From IMG/VR virus record IMGVR_UViG_3300032240_002045, positions 33,994 through 97,993 of that record: a stretch of DNA of 64,000 nucleotides. One strand, 5' to 3'. The notes beneath the pieces were generated by a model. The model was not told where the DNA came from. It saw nothing but the letters and a program-made list of their open reading frames with translations, and did no database searches. A program made the position numbers and the translations under genes. This DNA is from a virus. Positions 7,120 to 16,065 of this stretch are shown in pieces. Every line of letters begins with the position of its first letter. The first letter of the stretch is position 1.

Positions 7120-7478
7120 TAAATATGTCCAATGATTGTCTGTGGGTTAAATCCGCCTGCTTGTACCTGCTTTGATGCTTGAGTTGGCCCGGATGATTTA
7201 GGTCCACTAGTAATACCGGTGCCTATACCTGAACCGCTTTGTTGAAGTGGGTAACCGCAATCGTAACAACGTTTACGTGCTTCAGGAGTAGCCCCTCCAT
7301 AGTTACCACTACCGCAACCGGGACAACGATCACCTACAGGTGTTCGCATAGTCGGGTAATTTTGTGGCGCATTAGGCGTCTGTGGCGCTTGTTGTTGAGG
7401 TATTGCCACACCTTGGTATGAGGGCTGTTGTGGTACCGGCGTGGTACCAAGTTTATTTGCCCACCAATTAGAACTCAT
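7119..7478 (-). CDS. Hypothetical protein with zinc finger between low-complexity arms
   Basis: The product is 119 residues. AAAAGGAG is 6 bases before the second ATG (MSSNWWANK), so I use that start rather than the ATG six bases earlier. The N-terminus is Pro/Gln rich. RCPGCGSGNYGG...RKRCYDCGYPL near residues 50-75 is a Cys4 zinc finger. The C-terminus is Gly/Ser/Thr rich. The stop overlaps the recA ATG by one base (TAATG), indicating coupling to recA. A role as recombination accessory is inference. Confidence 0.72.
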   Translation of the reverse strand: MSSNWWANKLGTTPVPQQPSYQGVAIPQQQAPQTPNAPQNYPTMRTPVGDRCPGCGSGNYGGATPEARKRCYDCGYPLQQSGSGIGTGITSGPKSSGPTQASKQVQAGGFNPQTIIGHI

Positions 7479-7968
7479 CGTCATCTCCTTTTATCTCAAT
7501 CTCTTCCAAGGCTACTCCGCCTTGCTCTAAAACGCCAAGTCTTACTCCGATAGATATAGCTCCAAGTAAAGTTGTGGCAGCTACAGATTTATAAATTTCC
7601 CGCATAATTTTTAAATCATCTTCTAATTCTTTTTGAAGCTCTGGGCTTTTACTTTCAGTACTTTCTTTTAATATTTTTAATTGGGCTGCGGTAATCACAT
7701 CCGAACTAATAGTTGAAATATAATCTATATACGGTAAAACTTCTTTAATCTCAATTAACCTATTGTCGCTATCTTCTTGTTCTTTTGTATTTCCCTCGTC
7801 ACTTACACGAGTTAACCCTAAATACTCTGCAAGAGCGTTCTCATCTCCCACTCCTACGTCGTATATAAACCAACGAAGTAAAGTACTAGAAGGAAACTCA
7901 TCTGAAACAAAGTCAAAATCAAGGTTGTCATCGTCATCTTTTTTAAAGAAATTTGAAAACCAACTCAC
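7468..7968 (-). CDS. Hypothetical acidic protein
   Basis: The product is 166 residues from a GTG that overlaps the DNA polymerase stop (GTGA). It starts SWFSNFFKKDDDDNLDFDF and ends in DDDEF. The centre is helical, with an ATTLLGAISIGVRLGVL segment near residue 134 that is moderately hydrophobic but too short to call a membrane helix confidently. It lies between polymerase and recA genes. No family recognised. Confidence 0.7.
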   Translation of the reverse strand: MSWFSNFFKKDDDDNLDFDFVSDEFPSSTLLRWFIYDVGVGDENALAEYLGLTRVSDEGNTKEQEDSDNRLIEIKEVLPYIDYISTISSDVITAAQLKILKESTESKSPELQKELEDDLKIMREIYKSVAATTLLGAISIGVRLGVLEQGGVALEEIEIKGDDDEF

Positions 7969-9929
7969 TTAGCATCTCCCCAACGCTGAACAACTGAAAT
8001 GTCAGCAATCAAAGGGATTGGAATAATCTTTAAATCCTCCATCGCTTCGCGAATAGCTTCTTTGGTTTGATCTACCAAATGATCGGGAGTAAGTGTCACC
8101 AATTCGTCATGAACGGTTAAAATCAACTTAGCCTCCTTTGGAATCAAGTTATGAGCGCGAACCATGGCTAACTTAATAATGTCAGCAGCTGAACCTTGAA
8201 TACGAGTATTAAAGGCCTGTCGCTCTGCGCTTGCCCGAAAGCCTACCACGCGTGAGTTAATGTCAGGGAGATAGCGTCTACGCTTAAGAAGGGTGGTTAC
8301 GTAACCTAAGTTACGCGCCACGCCGATAACAAGGGTGCGGTATTCGTTAACGGCTGAAAACTTGTCACCGAAATCTGTTAAAAGTTTACGAGCCTCTTTT
8401 ACGGTACACCCAATGCTTTTAGCAATTTTGTCTGGCCCCACACCATAAGCCATAGCTAATACAAGTACCTTACCGGCTTTACGATCTACACCCATAGTGT
8501 CACCTACGGTTGTATAGATATCCCCGCCCTTTAAATAATTGTCCATCATGATGGGATCTTGAGACATTGCAGCAATAACACGTGGTTCGATCTGTGAATA
8601 GTCAGCCACTACAAGCTTGTAACCTTCTGGAGCTTTGAACAAGTTCCGAATCGCTTTACCGTGGTCTGTGTTAGGTGCGGGAACGTTTTGTAAATTTGGA
8701 TTACGGCTTGAAAAACGCCCGGTCTCCGCCCCCCATTGAATGAAATCTGCATAGACGCGACCATTTACCAAAAGGCTGTCCTTATGCTCTGTCTTAACCT
8801 TACCGTTTGTAGTCTTGGTAACCTCTCCGCCAAGGTAAGGAATCACATAGGTGCTTAATAATTTGTTTAAATCAGCGTATTTAAGCAAAGCACCAGCTAA
8901 CTCATCAGTATCACGAAAAGGTTCTAAAGCCTCAGCTGATACAGAATAATCTTTGTAGTTTAAAGCGCCTTCGTTCTTCTCACCTTTACCGGTCAAAATA
9001 ACGGGCTTGAGTCCACGGCAACCTTCGTCTTTAGGGCCGTACAGAAGATACTGTTTTTCGGAATTAGAGTTAATATTAAAAACCCCAGCTATTGAATAAA
9101 TCTCTTTGCGTACATCTTCAATCTCGATGTTTAGCTTGTCGTACAAAATTTGTAACTGCTCCATGTCAATCGGTGCACCTGTAAGTTTCATATCGCATAA
9201 GACTTTAAGAACATCCATCTCTATACCCATAACATAATCAACATCCGCGGCTTTTACTTTTTCGCGAACAGCTTTCCACAAAAGAAATGTGTACTTAGCG
9301 TCAAGGTAAGCGTACTTGGCAACCTCATCAAATGAATAGATCTCCACCATGTGGCCAATGCCTTTTTCCATCTTAAAACCAAACTCACGATCTAAACAAT
9401 CATCAAGTCCAACTTTGTTTTTGTTCTTGTTGTCGTAAAGAAACGAAGCCATAAGCGTGTCAAAATAAGGACCTGAAGGTATTTGACCATCGTAGTACTT
9501 GGCAACAGAACTGAGATCAAATCCTAAATTGTGACCAATAGTTAAGATCTTGTCATTAAAAAATAAAGGTTTTAAAGCTTTGAATACTTGCGCAGGATAT
9601 AGTTGCGTGGGTGCTGGACCAAAAGCTTTAATAGCTTTTTTCTTATCCCTAGAATAATCCGAGTCTCTAGCTTGAAGACCAGCGAGGATGCGCTTCTCCC
9701 CTTGTCCGGTGAGAGGAAATGCTTCACTAATAAACGCACCATGAGGGTGGCCAAGCGGTATGACATCACCTCTATCATGCGTAGACAGACTAATCCAAAG
9801 AACCTCATTTACCGCCGGAACCCCTCTTCGGTCCCCAACTGTTTCTACGTCAAATGCAAACGCATCTTGTTTCATGTAATGCTCGACCATATTGTTAAGT
9901 TGCTCAACGGTCGTAATTATGTGCTCCAA
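7965..9929 (-). CDS. polA: Family A DNA polymerase with 3'-5' exonuclease domain
   Basis: The product is 654 residues from the TTG at 9929, chosen because GGAG lies 6 bases before it; a TTG at 9941 directly on the terminator T-run has no ribosome site. The exonuclease domain comes first: AFDVETVG (D27, E29), GHNLGFDLS near 135, AYLDAKYT near 208. Polymerase motifs follow: GRFSSRNPNLQNVP (405-418), motif A ADYSQIEPRV (D443), motif B RKAGKVLVLAMAYG, motif C LTVHDELV. Motif B has Leu (residue 491) where E. coli Pol I has Phe762, and motif A reads IEP rather than the common IEL. No 5' nuclease domain is present, as in many phage Pol I enzymes. This is the replicative polymerase candidate. Confidence 0.96.
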   Translation of the reverse strand: MEHIITTVEQLNNMVEHYMKQDAFAFDVETVGDRRGVPAVNEVLWISLSTHDRGDVIPLGHPHGAFISEAFPLTGQGEKRILAGLQARDSDYSRDKKKAIKAFGPAPTQLYPAQVFKALKPLFFNDKILTIGHNLGFDLSSVAKYYDGQIPSGPYFDTLMASFLYDNKNKNKVGLDDCLDREFGFKMEKGIGHMVEIYSFDEVAKYAYLDAKYTFLLWKAVREKVKAADVDYVMGIEMDVLKVLCDMKLTGAPIDMEQLQILYDKLNIEIEDVRKEIYSIAGVFNINSNSEKQYLLYGPKDEGCRGLKPVILTGKGEKNEGALNYKDYSVSAEALEPFRDTDELAGALLKYADLNKLLSTYVIPYLGGEVTKTTNGKVKTEHKDSLLVNGRVYADFIQWGAETGRFSSRNPNLQNVPAPNTDHGKAIRNLFKAPEGYKLVVADYSQIEPRVIAAMSQDPIMMDNYLKGGDIYTTVGDTMGVDRKAGKVLVLAMAYGVGPDKIAKSIGCTVKEARKLLTDFGDKFSAVNEYRTLVIGVARNLGYVTTLLKRRRYLPDINSRVVGFRASAERQAFNTRIQGSAADIIKLAMVRAHNLIPKEAKLILTVHDELVTLTPDHLVDQTKEAIREAMEDLKIIPIPLIADISVVQRWGDAK

Positions 9930-9943
9930 AGTAATCTCCAATT

Positions 9944-9983
9944 AAAAAAGGGGGCTAGGAAAGAGTGTGCAAACCTAGCCCCC
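9944..9983 (-). terminator. Strong terminator just before the DNA polymerase start
   Basis: On the minus strand a perfect 10-bp stem (GGGGGCTAGG with CCTAGCCCCC), 14-base loop, is followed by six T. It comes after the candidate SSB gene and ends 4 bases from the GGAG of the polymerase gene. It should reduce polymerase transcription relative to the SSB candidate unless read through. Confidence 0.93.
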
Positions 9984-9989
9984 AACTAA

Positions 9990-10679
9990 TTAAATAAGGG
10001 AAAGTGCTACGCCCTCAAGCTCATCCCAAGTCGATTCCTTAATTGCGGAACGATCAAAAGGCTTGAACTGCTGGAACGCTGCTTCCCCAGCGGCTTCGTC
10101 AAGACCAAGATGTGAAGCATCTTCGGCCAAATCACGAGGCTTAATTGGAGTAATGATGTAGTTGGTTGTTTGCTGCTTACCTGTGCGTGTAACTGACCAA
10201 TACTTGCTGGTTAGTGGGCCTGCTCCGGAGTGTTCAATCCCGGCAAGTTGCTTAAACAACTTTGCACTAGCAACTAAAAGTTGACGTTGTGGGCCACCCT
10301 CTACGCTGTAGTTAATTACAGTAAAAGCCTTCTTATCTTCGGCTTTGTCTTGTAAACGAATACATAGCGGACAGTTGTTTTCTAAACAAACGTAAGAACG
10401 CTTACCGCTTGTTTTTTGATTAAGAAAATGTTGCTTATAAACAGCAAACGGTCCCTTAATACCTTCTGGATCCATGAAACGAATAATCTGGTATTCGCCC
10501 TCAAGGAACTTAAAATCTGTTGGGTAGTCTCCAACAGGTGCTGCTGCTTTTTCTGCTGCATCCCAACCAGCTTGAATAACTGAGCTAGTTGCTTGAATTG
10601 GGCGTGCTGTTAAAGCATCGCTATTGATTGAGAACTCGTCGTTCTCTGGTACGAACGTATCTGTTCGGTCTATGGCCAT
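9990..10679 (-). CDS. Candidate single-stranded DNA-binding protein with Cys cluster
   Basis: The product is 229 residues. An early FKFLEGEYQIIRFMDPEG (about 56-73) and KQHFLNQ lead to YVCLENNCPLCIRL (C-x5-C-x2-C, about 96-107), a metal-binding-type insert reminiscent of gp32-like phage SSBs. TVINYSVEGG and NYIITPIKPRDL strands follow, then an acidic C-terminal half (DELEGVALSLI). The strong terminator downstream suggests abundant separate expression, consistent with an SSB between polymerase and helicase genes. The fold assignment is inference. Confidence 0.5.
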   Translation of the reverse strand: MAIDRTDTFVPENDEFSINSDALTARPIQATSSVIQAGWDAAEKAAAPVGDYPTDFKFLEGEYQIIRFMDPEGIKGPFAVYKQHFLNQKTSGKRSYVCLENNCPLCIRLQDKAEDKKAFTVINYSVEGGPQRQLLVASAKLFKQLAGIEHSGAGPLTSKYWSVTRTGKQQTTNYIITPIKPRDLAEDASHLGLDEAAGEAAFQQFKPFDRSAIKESTWDELEGVALSLI

Positions 10680-10692
10680 TGGCTGATTTCTC

Positions 10693-11166
10693 CTAGTTTA
10701 GTTTAGTTTCGGTTGCGCGGATGTTATCCCACGCCTCGGCTATCTCGTTAGTGAGTTTCCGGTGTTCTGTCCATTCTATACGTTTAATGTGTAGAAGTCC
10801 AGCTTTTCCAAATACCTCAATAACGGTTTCAATCATGGAACGCGTATAAAGCCTACGCCCCATTTGGTCCTCTCCGCGAATATTTTTCTTGGAAGGGAGT
10901 CGGTATGGTGAAGCAGGAAGATGTCCTTCTTTTATCCATGTTCGGATTGTTATTACAGGACGACCTAGTGCTTGCGCAAGCGCACCAATAGTAAACATCT
11001 CAACGTCTACACCGTTAGGTAATGTTTTCATATACGGCTTTGAGTCCCAACCTTGAAGAGGTTCAATCTCTCTCTTCTTTGGTTCTGCAACTTTTCGCTT
11101 ACGTTTACTGCCTGGATAAAATGCATCCAAGTCAGAAAAAGTAGAATCAATTAAATCATCAGACAT
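10693..11166 (-). CDS. MerR-like helix-turn-helix DNA-binding protein
   Basis: The product is 157 residues. Residues 55-90 read FTIGALAQALGRPVITIRTW then KEGHLPASP, matching the winged helix of MerR/excisionase-type proteins, with a GRRLYTRSMIETVIEVF wing/helix after it. The N-terminal 40 residues are basic (KRKRKVAEPKKR). It overlaps the upstream stop as TAATG. It could be a transcription regulator of the replication genes or a replication-associated DNA binder; no effector domain is evident. Confidence 0.75.
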   Translation of the reverse strand: MSDDLIDSTFSDLDAFYPGSKRKRKVAEPKKREIEPLQGWDSKPYMKTLPNGVDVEMFTIGALAQALGRPVITIRTWIKEGHLPASPYRLPSKKNIRGEDQMGRRLYTRSMIETVIEVFGKAGLLHIKRIEWTEHRKLTNEIAEAWDNIRATETKLN

Positions 11167-11558
11167 TAGAGCTCTTTTACAATAAACGCATAAGAAATCT
11201 TTTTAGGGAACATCTCATCAATATCATTTTCGGAAAGTTCCCCGGTATACACACAAGCTAAAATTTCATTTTCTTGTAGTACTGGAACCATTTTTATACA
11301 TTTGTCATAAATGTTTCGTTCCTTAAGCAATCTTTCAGCAATATCCATATCTAAAGGATTGGAAACTTTTCTTTGATTAGTTAATTTAACGTCGTCAATT
11401 TCTAAAACAATGTGACCACGCTCGTCTGTTTTGCCAAGAGCTTCAACATCCGCTTTTAAACGAGTTTTAAGTTCGTTTGAGCGATCAACCAATAAATCAA
11501 TCTCTGATTTAATGTTTAAATACTGTTTGACCGTTTGTTTTACCGTGTTAATGTCCAT
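11166..11558 (-). CDS. Hypothetical helical protein
   Basis: The product is 130 residues. The N-terminal half looks coiled-coil-like (KSEIDLLVDRSNELKTRLKA), followed by RGHIVLEIDDVKLTNQRKV and a C-terminal helix pair. It resembles uncharacterised phage proteins next to DNA-binding genes. The ribosome site is weak (AGG 8 bases ahead). It is translationally coupled to the HTH gene downstream. Confidence 0.68.
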   Translation of the reverse strand: MDINTVKQTVKQYLNIKSEIDLLVDRSNELKTRLKADVEALGKTDERGHIVLEIDDVKLTNQRKVSNPLDMDIAERLLKERNIYDKCIKMVPVLQENEILACVYTGELSENDIDEMFPKKISYAFIVKEL

Positions 11559-11606
11559 AGCCAGAACCTAATGGCTACCCCTGACAAACGTCAAGACGAC
11601 ACGCGG

Positions 11607-11750
11607 TTAGTCTTTTAAGTAAGCCTCAAGAGCGGCAATAATTATGCTTGTGACTGTGACGCCTTCAATAGCGGCTTTCTTTTGAACGGCTGTCCACAGG
11701 TCATCGGACACGCGGATAGTACGCGTAGGGGTCTTAGGTGCGTTAGGCAT
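11607..11750 (-). CDS. Ribbon-helix-helix DNA-binding protein
   Basis: The product is 47 residues: TPTRTIRVSDDLWTAVQKKA then EGVTVTSIIIAALEAYLKD. This is the Arc/CopG/MetJ pattern, one beta strand with alternating Arg/Thr then two helices, and the length is typical of the family. Such proteins dimerise and bind operator DNA. It stands between the SNF2-type helicase gene and the HTH pair and could autoregulate this block. Confidence 0.85.
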   Translation of the reverse strand: MPNAPKTPTRTIRVSDDLWTAVQKKAAIEGVTVTSIIIAALEAYLKD

Positions 11751-11791
11751 TAGATAATTGTAATGTCACCCAACCGGTATTATTGGGTAAA

Positions 11792-13381
11792 TTAGACCGC
11801 AGAAGCCCCTAGGAAGGCTTTTAAGCTCCCAACCGTCATTGGAATACCCCCCTTGTCGTCAATCCCCTCACCGTCCACCACAGCACTTGCTAGGGCATTT
11901 TTCTGTTGAAGAGACTCAAACTGACGTTCTTCAATAGATCCTTGGACAATCAAATCTTGAATAACTATCGACGGCCACGTTGACGAAGCGCGTTTAATGC
12001 GGCCATTGCGTTGGGTAGCAGCGCCAGAAGACCATGGTAAATCAAAGTTGATAAGAAGGTTAGCAGCAGGCAGGTCCACGCCGTAACCCCCAGCATCAGA
12101 GCTAATAAGAACACGGATATTGGGTAAAGTATTAAATGCAATTTTGTTCTCCTCTTTAGTTTTAGCGTCAATTTTACCTGAGTAAAGTCGACATTGATCT
12201 GGACCTAACGCTTCTGCAATCATATTTAACATGTCTACATAAGTTGCAAAAATAACAACTTTGTTAGCGTCATTTTGATCAAGAAACTCATTTACGTATT
12301 GAATTAGGTAATCAAGTTTTGGGGAATTATCTAAACCATCAAGCGCTCCTGATTGTTTTAAGTCATTAGCGTAAGCAGATCCTTCACCTTTTGCATCAAG
12401 GTATTTCTTTGAACTTGTATGTAACAGTTGCGGATGGGAACAAAGCATTTTTAAACAACCTACCTTAGACATAATACGTCCGCGGATTTCATCTTCTGGA
12501 CCACCGTGCTTGTTTTCATACCCGTAATGAGCCATTACGTTAAATCCAGCGCCAAAAAGGTTCTGCGCTTCATCAAGGTCATTAACCAAATCGTTAGCTA
12601 TGCGGGCGTACAAACGGGAAGATTTACGGTCTAGAACAATCTTTACCGGCTCTTTATGAATTGAGTCGGGCAAGAAAGGAGCAACGTCAGCATCTTTCTG
12701 AGCTTTACGTACACATGCATCTTTAAGTTTTGTATGAAGCACGGGCAGATTGCGATAGTTGTTAACCGCTCCCCAATTGTTACGTACGATAAAAGTAGAG
12801 TCAAAAATATCAAATCTACCTAATACGCCAGGGTCTACAAACTGCATGATGCTGTACAGCTCTTCCGGCTTACCATTCTCAATTGGGGTGCCAGTTAAAG
12901 CAAATCTAAAATCAGCATTGCCTAGCTTCTTTACAGCTTTAGATCTTTTTGATTTAAAAGACTTAATAGCTGTTGCTTCGTCAAGTACTACAAATCCGCG
13001 AGGTAAGTTTCGTACGGACTCCCAATCATTGACAACTTGTTCATAATTAAGAATGATGTAATCGACCCCAGAATTACGCCAATCAAGGGCTTCTTGGTAC
13101 TGCTCACTTCGTTTCTTAGGCGTTCCATCAATAACAAGAGACTTTGAAGTTCCATTTGTAAATTTTCCAATCTGGTTGTGCCATTGGTATTTAAGACTTG
13201 ATAAACAAATAACAAGCCCTGGCTCTTTGATTTTCTTTTCATCCATCAAGCGCTCAATTGCGGCAATAGTCAAAACTGTTTTGCCAAGACCTAAGTCGTA
13301 CGCAACCAGCATCTTTTGTCGGTCGCACATGCGATCAACTGCTTCTGGTTGGTAGGGCAATAATGTCCCTGTAAAAGTCAT
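11792..13381 (-). CDS. SNF2-type DEAD/DEAH helicase
   Basis: The product is 529 residues with all superfamily 2 helicase motifs in order: LLPYQPEAVDRM (Q-like), LGLGKT (30-35), VVLDEATAIKS (DEAT box, about 138), FALTGTPIENG (motif III), VVIFATYVDML (IV), LISSDAGGYGVDLPAANLLI (V) and QRNGRIKRASS (VI). SNF2 enzymes translocate on double-stranded DNA, and phage versions are thought to aid recombination or branch migration, like T4 UvsW. It lies downstream of the dNMP kinase and primase genes. Confidence 0.93.
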   Translation of the reverse strand: MTFTGTLLPYQPEAVDRMCDRQKMLVAYDLGLGKTVLTIAAIERLMDEKKIKEPGLVICLSSLKYQWHNQIGKFTNGTSKSLVIDGTPKKRSEQYQEALDWRNSGVDYIILNYEQVVNDWESVRNLPRGFVVLDEATAIKSFKSKRSKAVKKLGNADFRFALTGTPIENGKPEELYSIMQFVDPGVLGRFDIFDSTFIVRNNWGAVNNYRNLPVLHTKLKDACVRKAQKDADVAPFLPDSIHKEPVKIVLDRKSSRLYARIANDLVNDLDEAQNLFGAGFNVMAHYGYENKHGGPEDEIRGRIMSKVGCLKMLCSHPQLLHTSSKKYLDAKGEGSAYANDLKQSGALDGLDNSPKLDYLIQYVNEFLDQNDANKVVIFATYVDMLNMIAEALGPDQCRLYSGKIDAKTKEENKIAFNTLPNIRVLISSDAGGYGVDLPAANLLINFDLPWSSGAATQRNGRIKRASSTWPSIVIQDLIVQGSIEERQFESLQQKNALASAVVDGEGIDDKGGIPMTVGSLKAFLGASAV

Positions 13382-13385
13382 GGCG

Positions 13386-13916
13386 TTACCCTAGCAGGGT
13401 ACGTATCTGCTTAATCAAATTGGGCATATCGCTGTTGTTGGTGATAACCCCGTCAAAATCCCAATCATCCAAATCAATCTCTGAAATATGGTCATTGGCT
13501 GGCCCTACGTTTACCCTATTAATACGCCAAATATGTCCGCCAAGATTTTTAATACGCGCTGCTTCATTCTTAAATCTAACATCAGTAACAACAACCTTGT
13601 CGTCTGCAGTAAAGCTGTTAAGGGCAGCGTTAATCCAAACCGTGTCGTCTAACAGTTGTCTACCACCCACACCTAAATCTTGTAAAAGACGTCGAATCTC
13701 AGGATGCTGTGTTTTTGCTTCTTCCCAACCTTTAAACTCAACGATATCCTGTAAACGAAAACTCATACCGTTATGATCAATAAGAGGGTCCATAGCAAAA
13801 AGAAGTTCGCGGATTTTGTCAGCAAAGGCTACACGTTCGTATCCATGAATTCCCATAAGCATCCCAGCTACAGTGTCTTTTCCTGATCGTGCGTAACCTG
13901 ATAATCCAATAATCAT
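13386..13916 (-). CDS. Deoxynucleoside monophosphate kinase
   Basis: The product is 176 residues. The P-loop is GLSGYARSGKDT (4-15), followed by GYERVAFADKIRELL and a LID-like VGGRQLLDDTVW...DVRFKNEAARI. This matches the T4 gp1-type dNMP kinases, which phosphorylate dNMPs to dNDPs and salvage nucleotides from host DNA for phage replication. It overlaps the primase stop by 4 bases (ATGA). Confidence 0.85.
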   Translation of the reverse strand: MIIGLSGYARSGKDTVAGMLMGIHGYERVAFADKIRELLFAMDPLIDHNGMSFRLQDIVEFKGWEEAKTQHPEIRRLLQDLGVGGRQLLDDTVWINAALNSFTADDKVVVTDVRFKNEAARIKNLGGHIWRINRVNVGPANDHISEIDLDDWDFDGVITNNSDMPNLIKQIRTLLG

Positions 13917-14842
13917 AAAACCGCCTTTAATCCGTGTACGGAATGTCTAGCATTTGTTATACCTAAATTTACCTCATCAAGACTCATTCCGCCAATATCT
14001 TTCATATCGGTGTGGTTGTAGTTAAAAAACCAAGCTTCCATGTCGTACTCTTGACAAATTGATAACACGGATTTAGAGGCGTTCTTTCCCGCTTCATCGT
14101 TGTCTAAAGCAAATATTAAACGATCAGCTCCGCGTAAGTAAGTAAGTTGTGACATTGAAATTAAAGCACCGTAAGTAGCAACTCCACCAGTAATTCCAAG
14201 GGAGGCTAAACGAACAACATCTAAAGGAGACTCAACAACAATCATATCCCCTCCAACATATTGTTGATAACCAAACAATGAGTTGCTTTTCTTCATTTTT
14301 GCTGGTGTGTTATTAAAATATCGTTTTGAGTAACCTTTCTCCTGCCACCCAAGTAACTTTTGAGTTTTTGCATCTCGAATAGGGATAATCCAATTTTTGT
14401 TTCTTGCGTCCCAGCACAGCTCATAGTAACGCGCCGCGTTACTAGTCAATCCCCTAGCGATTAAAGCCTCTGCTGGTGGTTCTACAAAAGCACTAAGCAT
14501 TGATTCTGTTATATGAGTGGGTTCCTCAATTGGAGCTTTCTTCTCTTCGATAATTCGGTTAAATCTAGAAACTAAAAGAGAAGGGGAATCAAACCATTCT
14601 TTAGCTTTATCGTAGTCAATACCTGAAACATAATTAATAAGTGAATAAACGTTTCCTTTAAACTGACAAGAAAAACATATAAATGCACCGGTGTCGGCGT
14701 TAATCCAAAAAGAAGGGTTTCTATCTTCATGCCCTGTTCTGTCTTTGTGTGCAGGGCAGTAACTCTGTAGCTCATCACCGCGAGTTGTAATTGTTTCCAT
14801 ACCTAAACGTGTAAGCGTGTCCTCCATCTCCTCAACTGTCAT
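13913..14842 (-). CDS. DNA primase (CHC2 zinc finger plus Toprim)
   Basis: The product is 309 residues, compact for a primase. The N-terminal zinc finger is C29-P-A-H32...C56-F-S-C59 (CHC2). A Toprim domain follows, with MIVVESPLDVVRL near 198 (catalytic Glu) and LIFALDNDEAGKNASKS near 245 (D-x-D). It synthesises RNA primers. No helicase domain is fused; the helicase is the adjacent upstream gene, overlapping by 4 bases, so the pair works like separate DnaG and DnaB. Confidence 0.93.
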   Translation of the reverse strand: MTVEEMEDTLTRLGMETITTRGDELQSYCPAHKDRTGHEDRNPSFWINADTGAFICFSCQFKGNVYSLINYVSGIDYDKAKEWFDSPSLLVSRFNRIIEEKKAPIEEPTHITESMLSAFVEPPAEALIARGLTSNAARYYELCWDARNKNWIIPIRDAKTQKLLGWQEKGYSKRYFNNTPAKMKKSNSLFGYQQYVGGDMIVVESPLDVVRLASLGITGGVATYGALISMSQLTYLRGADRLIFALDNDEAGKNASKSVLSICQEYDMEAWFFNYNHTDMKDIGGMSLDEVNLGITNARHSVHGLKAVL

Positions 14843-16065
14843 AGATCTTCCATACCTAATTCACGGAATTGACCAGTCTCCCAATCCCAACATAGGGAAA
14901 CTTCGCTGTTGCCGGAGTTACGACTTGCAACAACTCGGAGCAAACGCGTGTCGTCTACAGCCTCATCTTCTTTCTGCAAACCAAAAATAACATCCGCATC
15001 TTGATGAAATGATGATGAGTAACCAATTGCATCTGCTGTTACTTGTCCCTTCTTCATCTTCCAAGAAAGTACTTGAGTTGAAATAACAATAGGCTTTTCA
15101 ATCTTTTGAGCAAGACGTTTTAAAGAACGTGTAATGTTGGTGAGAGCCTGTGGCGTATTTGATTCCCCAGTCTGCTCATCAATCATTAAGTAAGTGCCGT
15201 CAATAAAAACAATATCAGGATTCTTAGCTTGAATTTTGCTAGCAATACCGCTTACAGTTTGTCCGCCAGATGAATCAATAAACCAAAACTTATCGCGCAT
15301 ATTAGGTATGTTATTAACAATGCGGTAATACATAGCTTCTTCTTCAGGAGTAAGAGCTCCGGTCATTAAACGCCTATGTGAAATACGAGATCGCATTGCG
15401 TAGTAACGGCTTAACTGTTCTGAGTTGCTCATCTCAAACGAGTAAAACATTGGCGTGTGCCCTTGTAGCTGAGCATTTATAGCAATCTGCAAAGCAAGAG
15501 TTGACTTACCCGTTTTAGGGGGAGCAATAATTACAACAAGCTGACCGGGTTGTAGCCCAGAAGTAGATTGGTCAATAGTGTTAAATCCTGTAGGTATGCC
15601 AAGTAACCCGGGATTACTTTTACGCCATTCGTAATCTGCTATTGCTGTTGCGGCGGCCTTAGTTACTTCAAGGTCATTAGATTTGTTAAGCCCATCTTCT
15701 TCAAGCTTAATCATTCCATTTTGCAAAGCAAGTAACGCAGATTCGTGGTCTTGTTCTCTTTCTAAAGCCTCTAAAGCAGAACCAAGCGTAGAAACAATAC
15801 GTTGCTTGCGTCTTTCCGCAATTAACTTATCAATTAAATAAAAAATACTATCTGGACAAGGAGTTAGCTCATAAGTTGGAAAATTTTCTTTTACAACATC
15901 AATACTTGGGCACTCTTGATACTCAGAAAAATGACTTTGAATAAACCTAAATAATTTTTTATCTGTAGCGTCAGCAAACCAAGACTCGTTAATATTTTTT
16001 TCTAAGGCTAAAGATGCATCGCGACTATCGATGATCTTGCTAATTAACTTAACTTGGTTATTCAT
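14839..16065 (-). CDS. dnaB: DnaB-like replicative DNA helicase
   Basis: The product is 408 residues from the ATG overlapping the previous stop (ATGA). The N-terminal helical domain spans about 1-120. The RecA-like core has TGFNTIDQSTSGLQPGQLVV, Walker A APPKTGKST (about 181), FYSFEMSNSEQLSRYYA (H1a/motif), Walker B-type PDIVFIDGTYLM, and late Arg-containing VVASRNSGNSEVSL. It is a hexameric 5'-3' unwinding helicase loaded by the DnaC-like product upstream and paired with the primase. Confidence 0.94.
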   Translation of the reverse strand: MNNQVKLISKIIDSRDASLALEKNINESWFADATDKKLFRFIQSHFSEYQECPSIDVVKENFPTYELTPCPDSIFYLIDKLIAERRKQRIVSTLGSALEALEREQDHESALLALQNGMIKLEEDGLNKSNDLEVTKAAATAIADYEWRKSNPGLLGIPTGFNTIDQSTSGLQPGQLVVIIAPPKTGKSTLALQIAINAQLQGHTPMFYSFEMSNSEQLSRYYAMRSRISHRRLMTGALTPEEEAMYYRIVNNIPNMRDKFWFIDSSGGQTVSGIASKIQAKNPDIVFIDGTYLMIDEQTGESNTPQALTNITRSLKRLAQKIEKPIVISTQVLSWKMKKGQVTADAIGYSSSFHQDADVIFGLQKEDEAVDDTRLLRVVASRNSGNSEVSLCWDWETGQFRELGMEDL

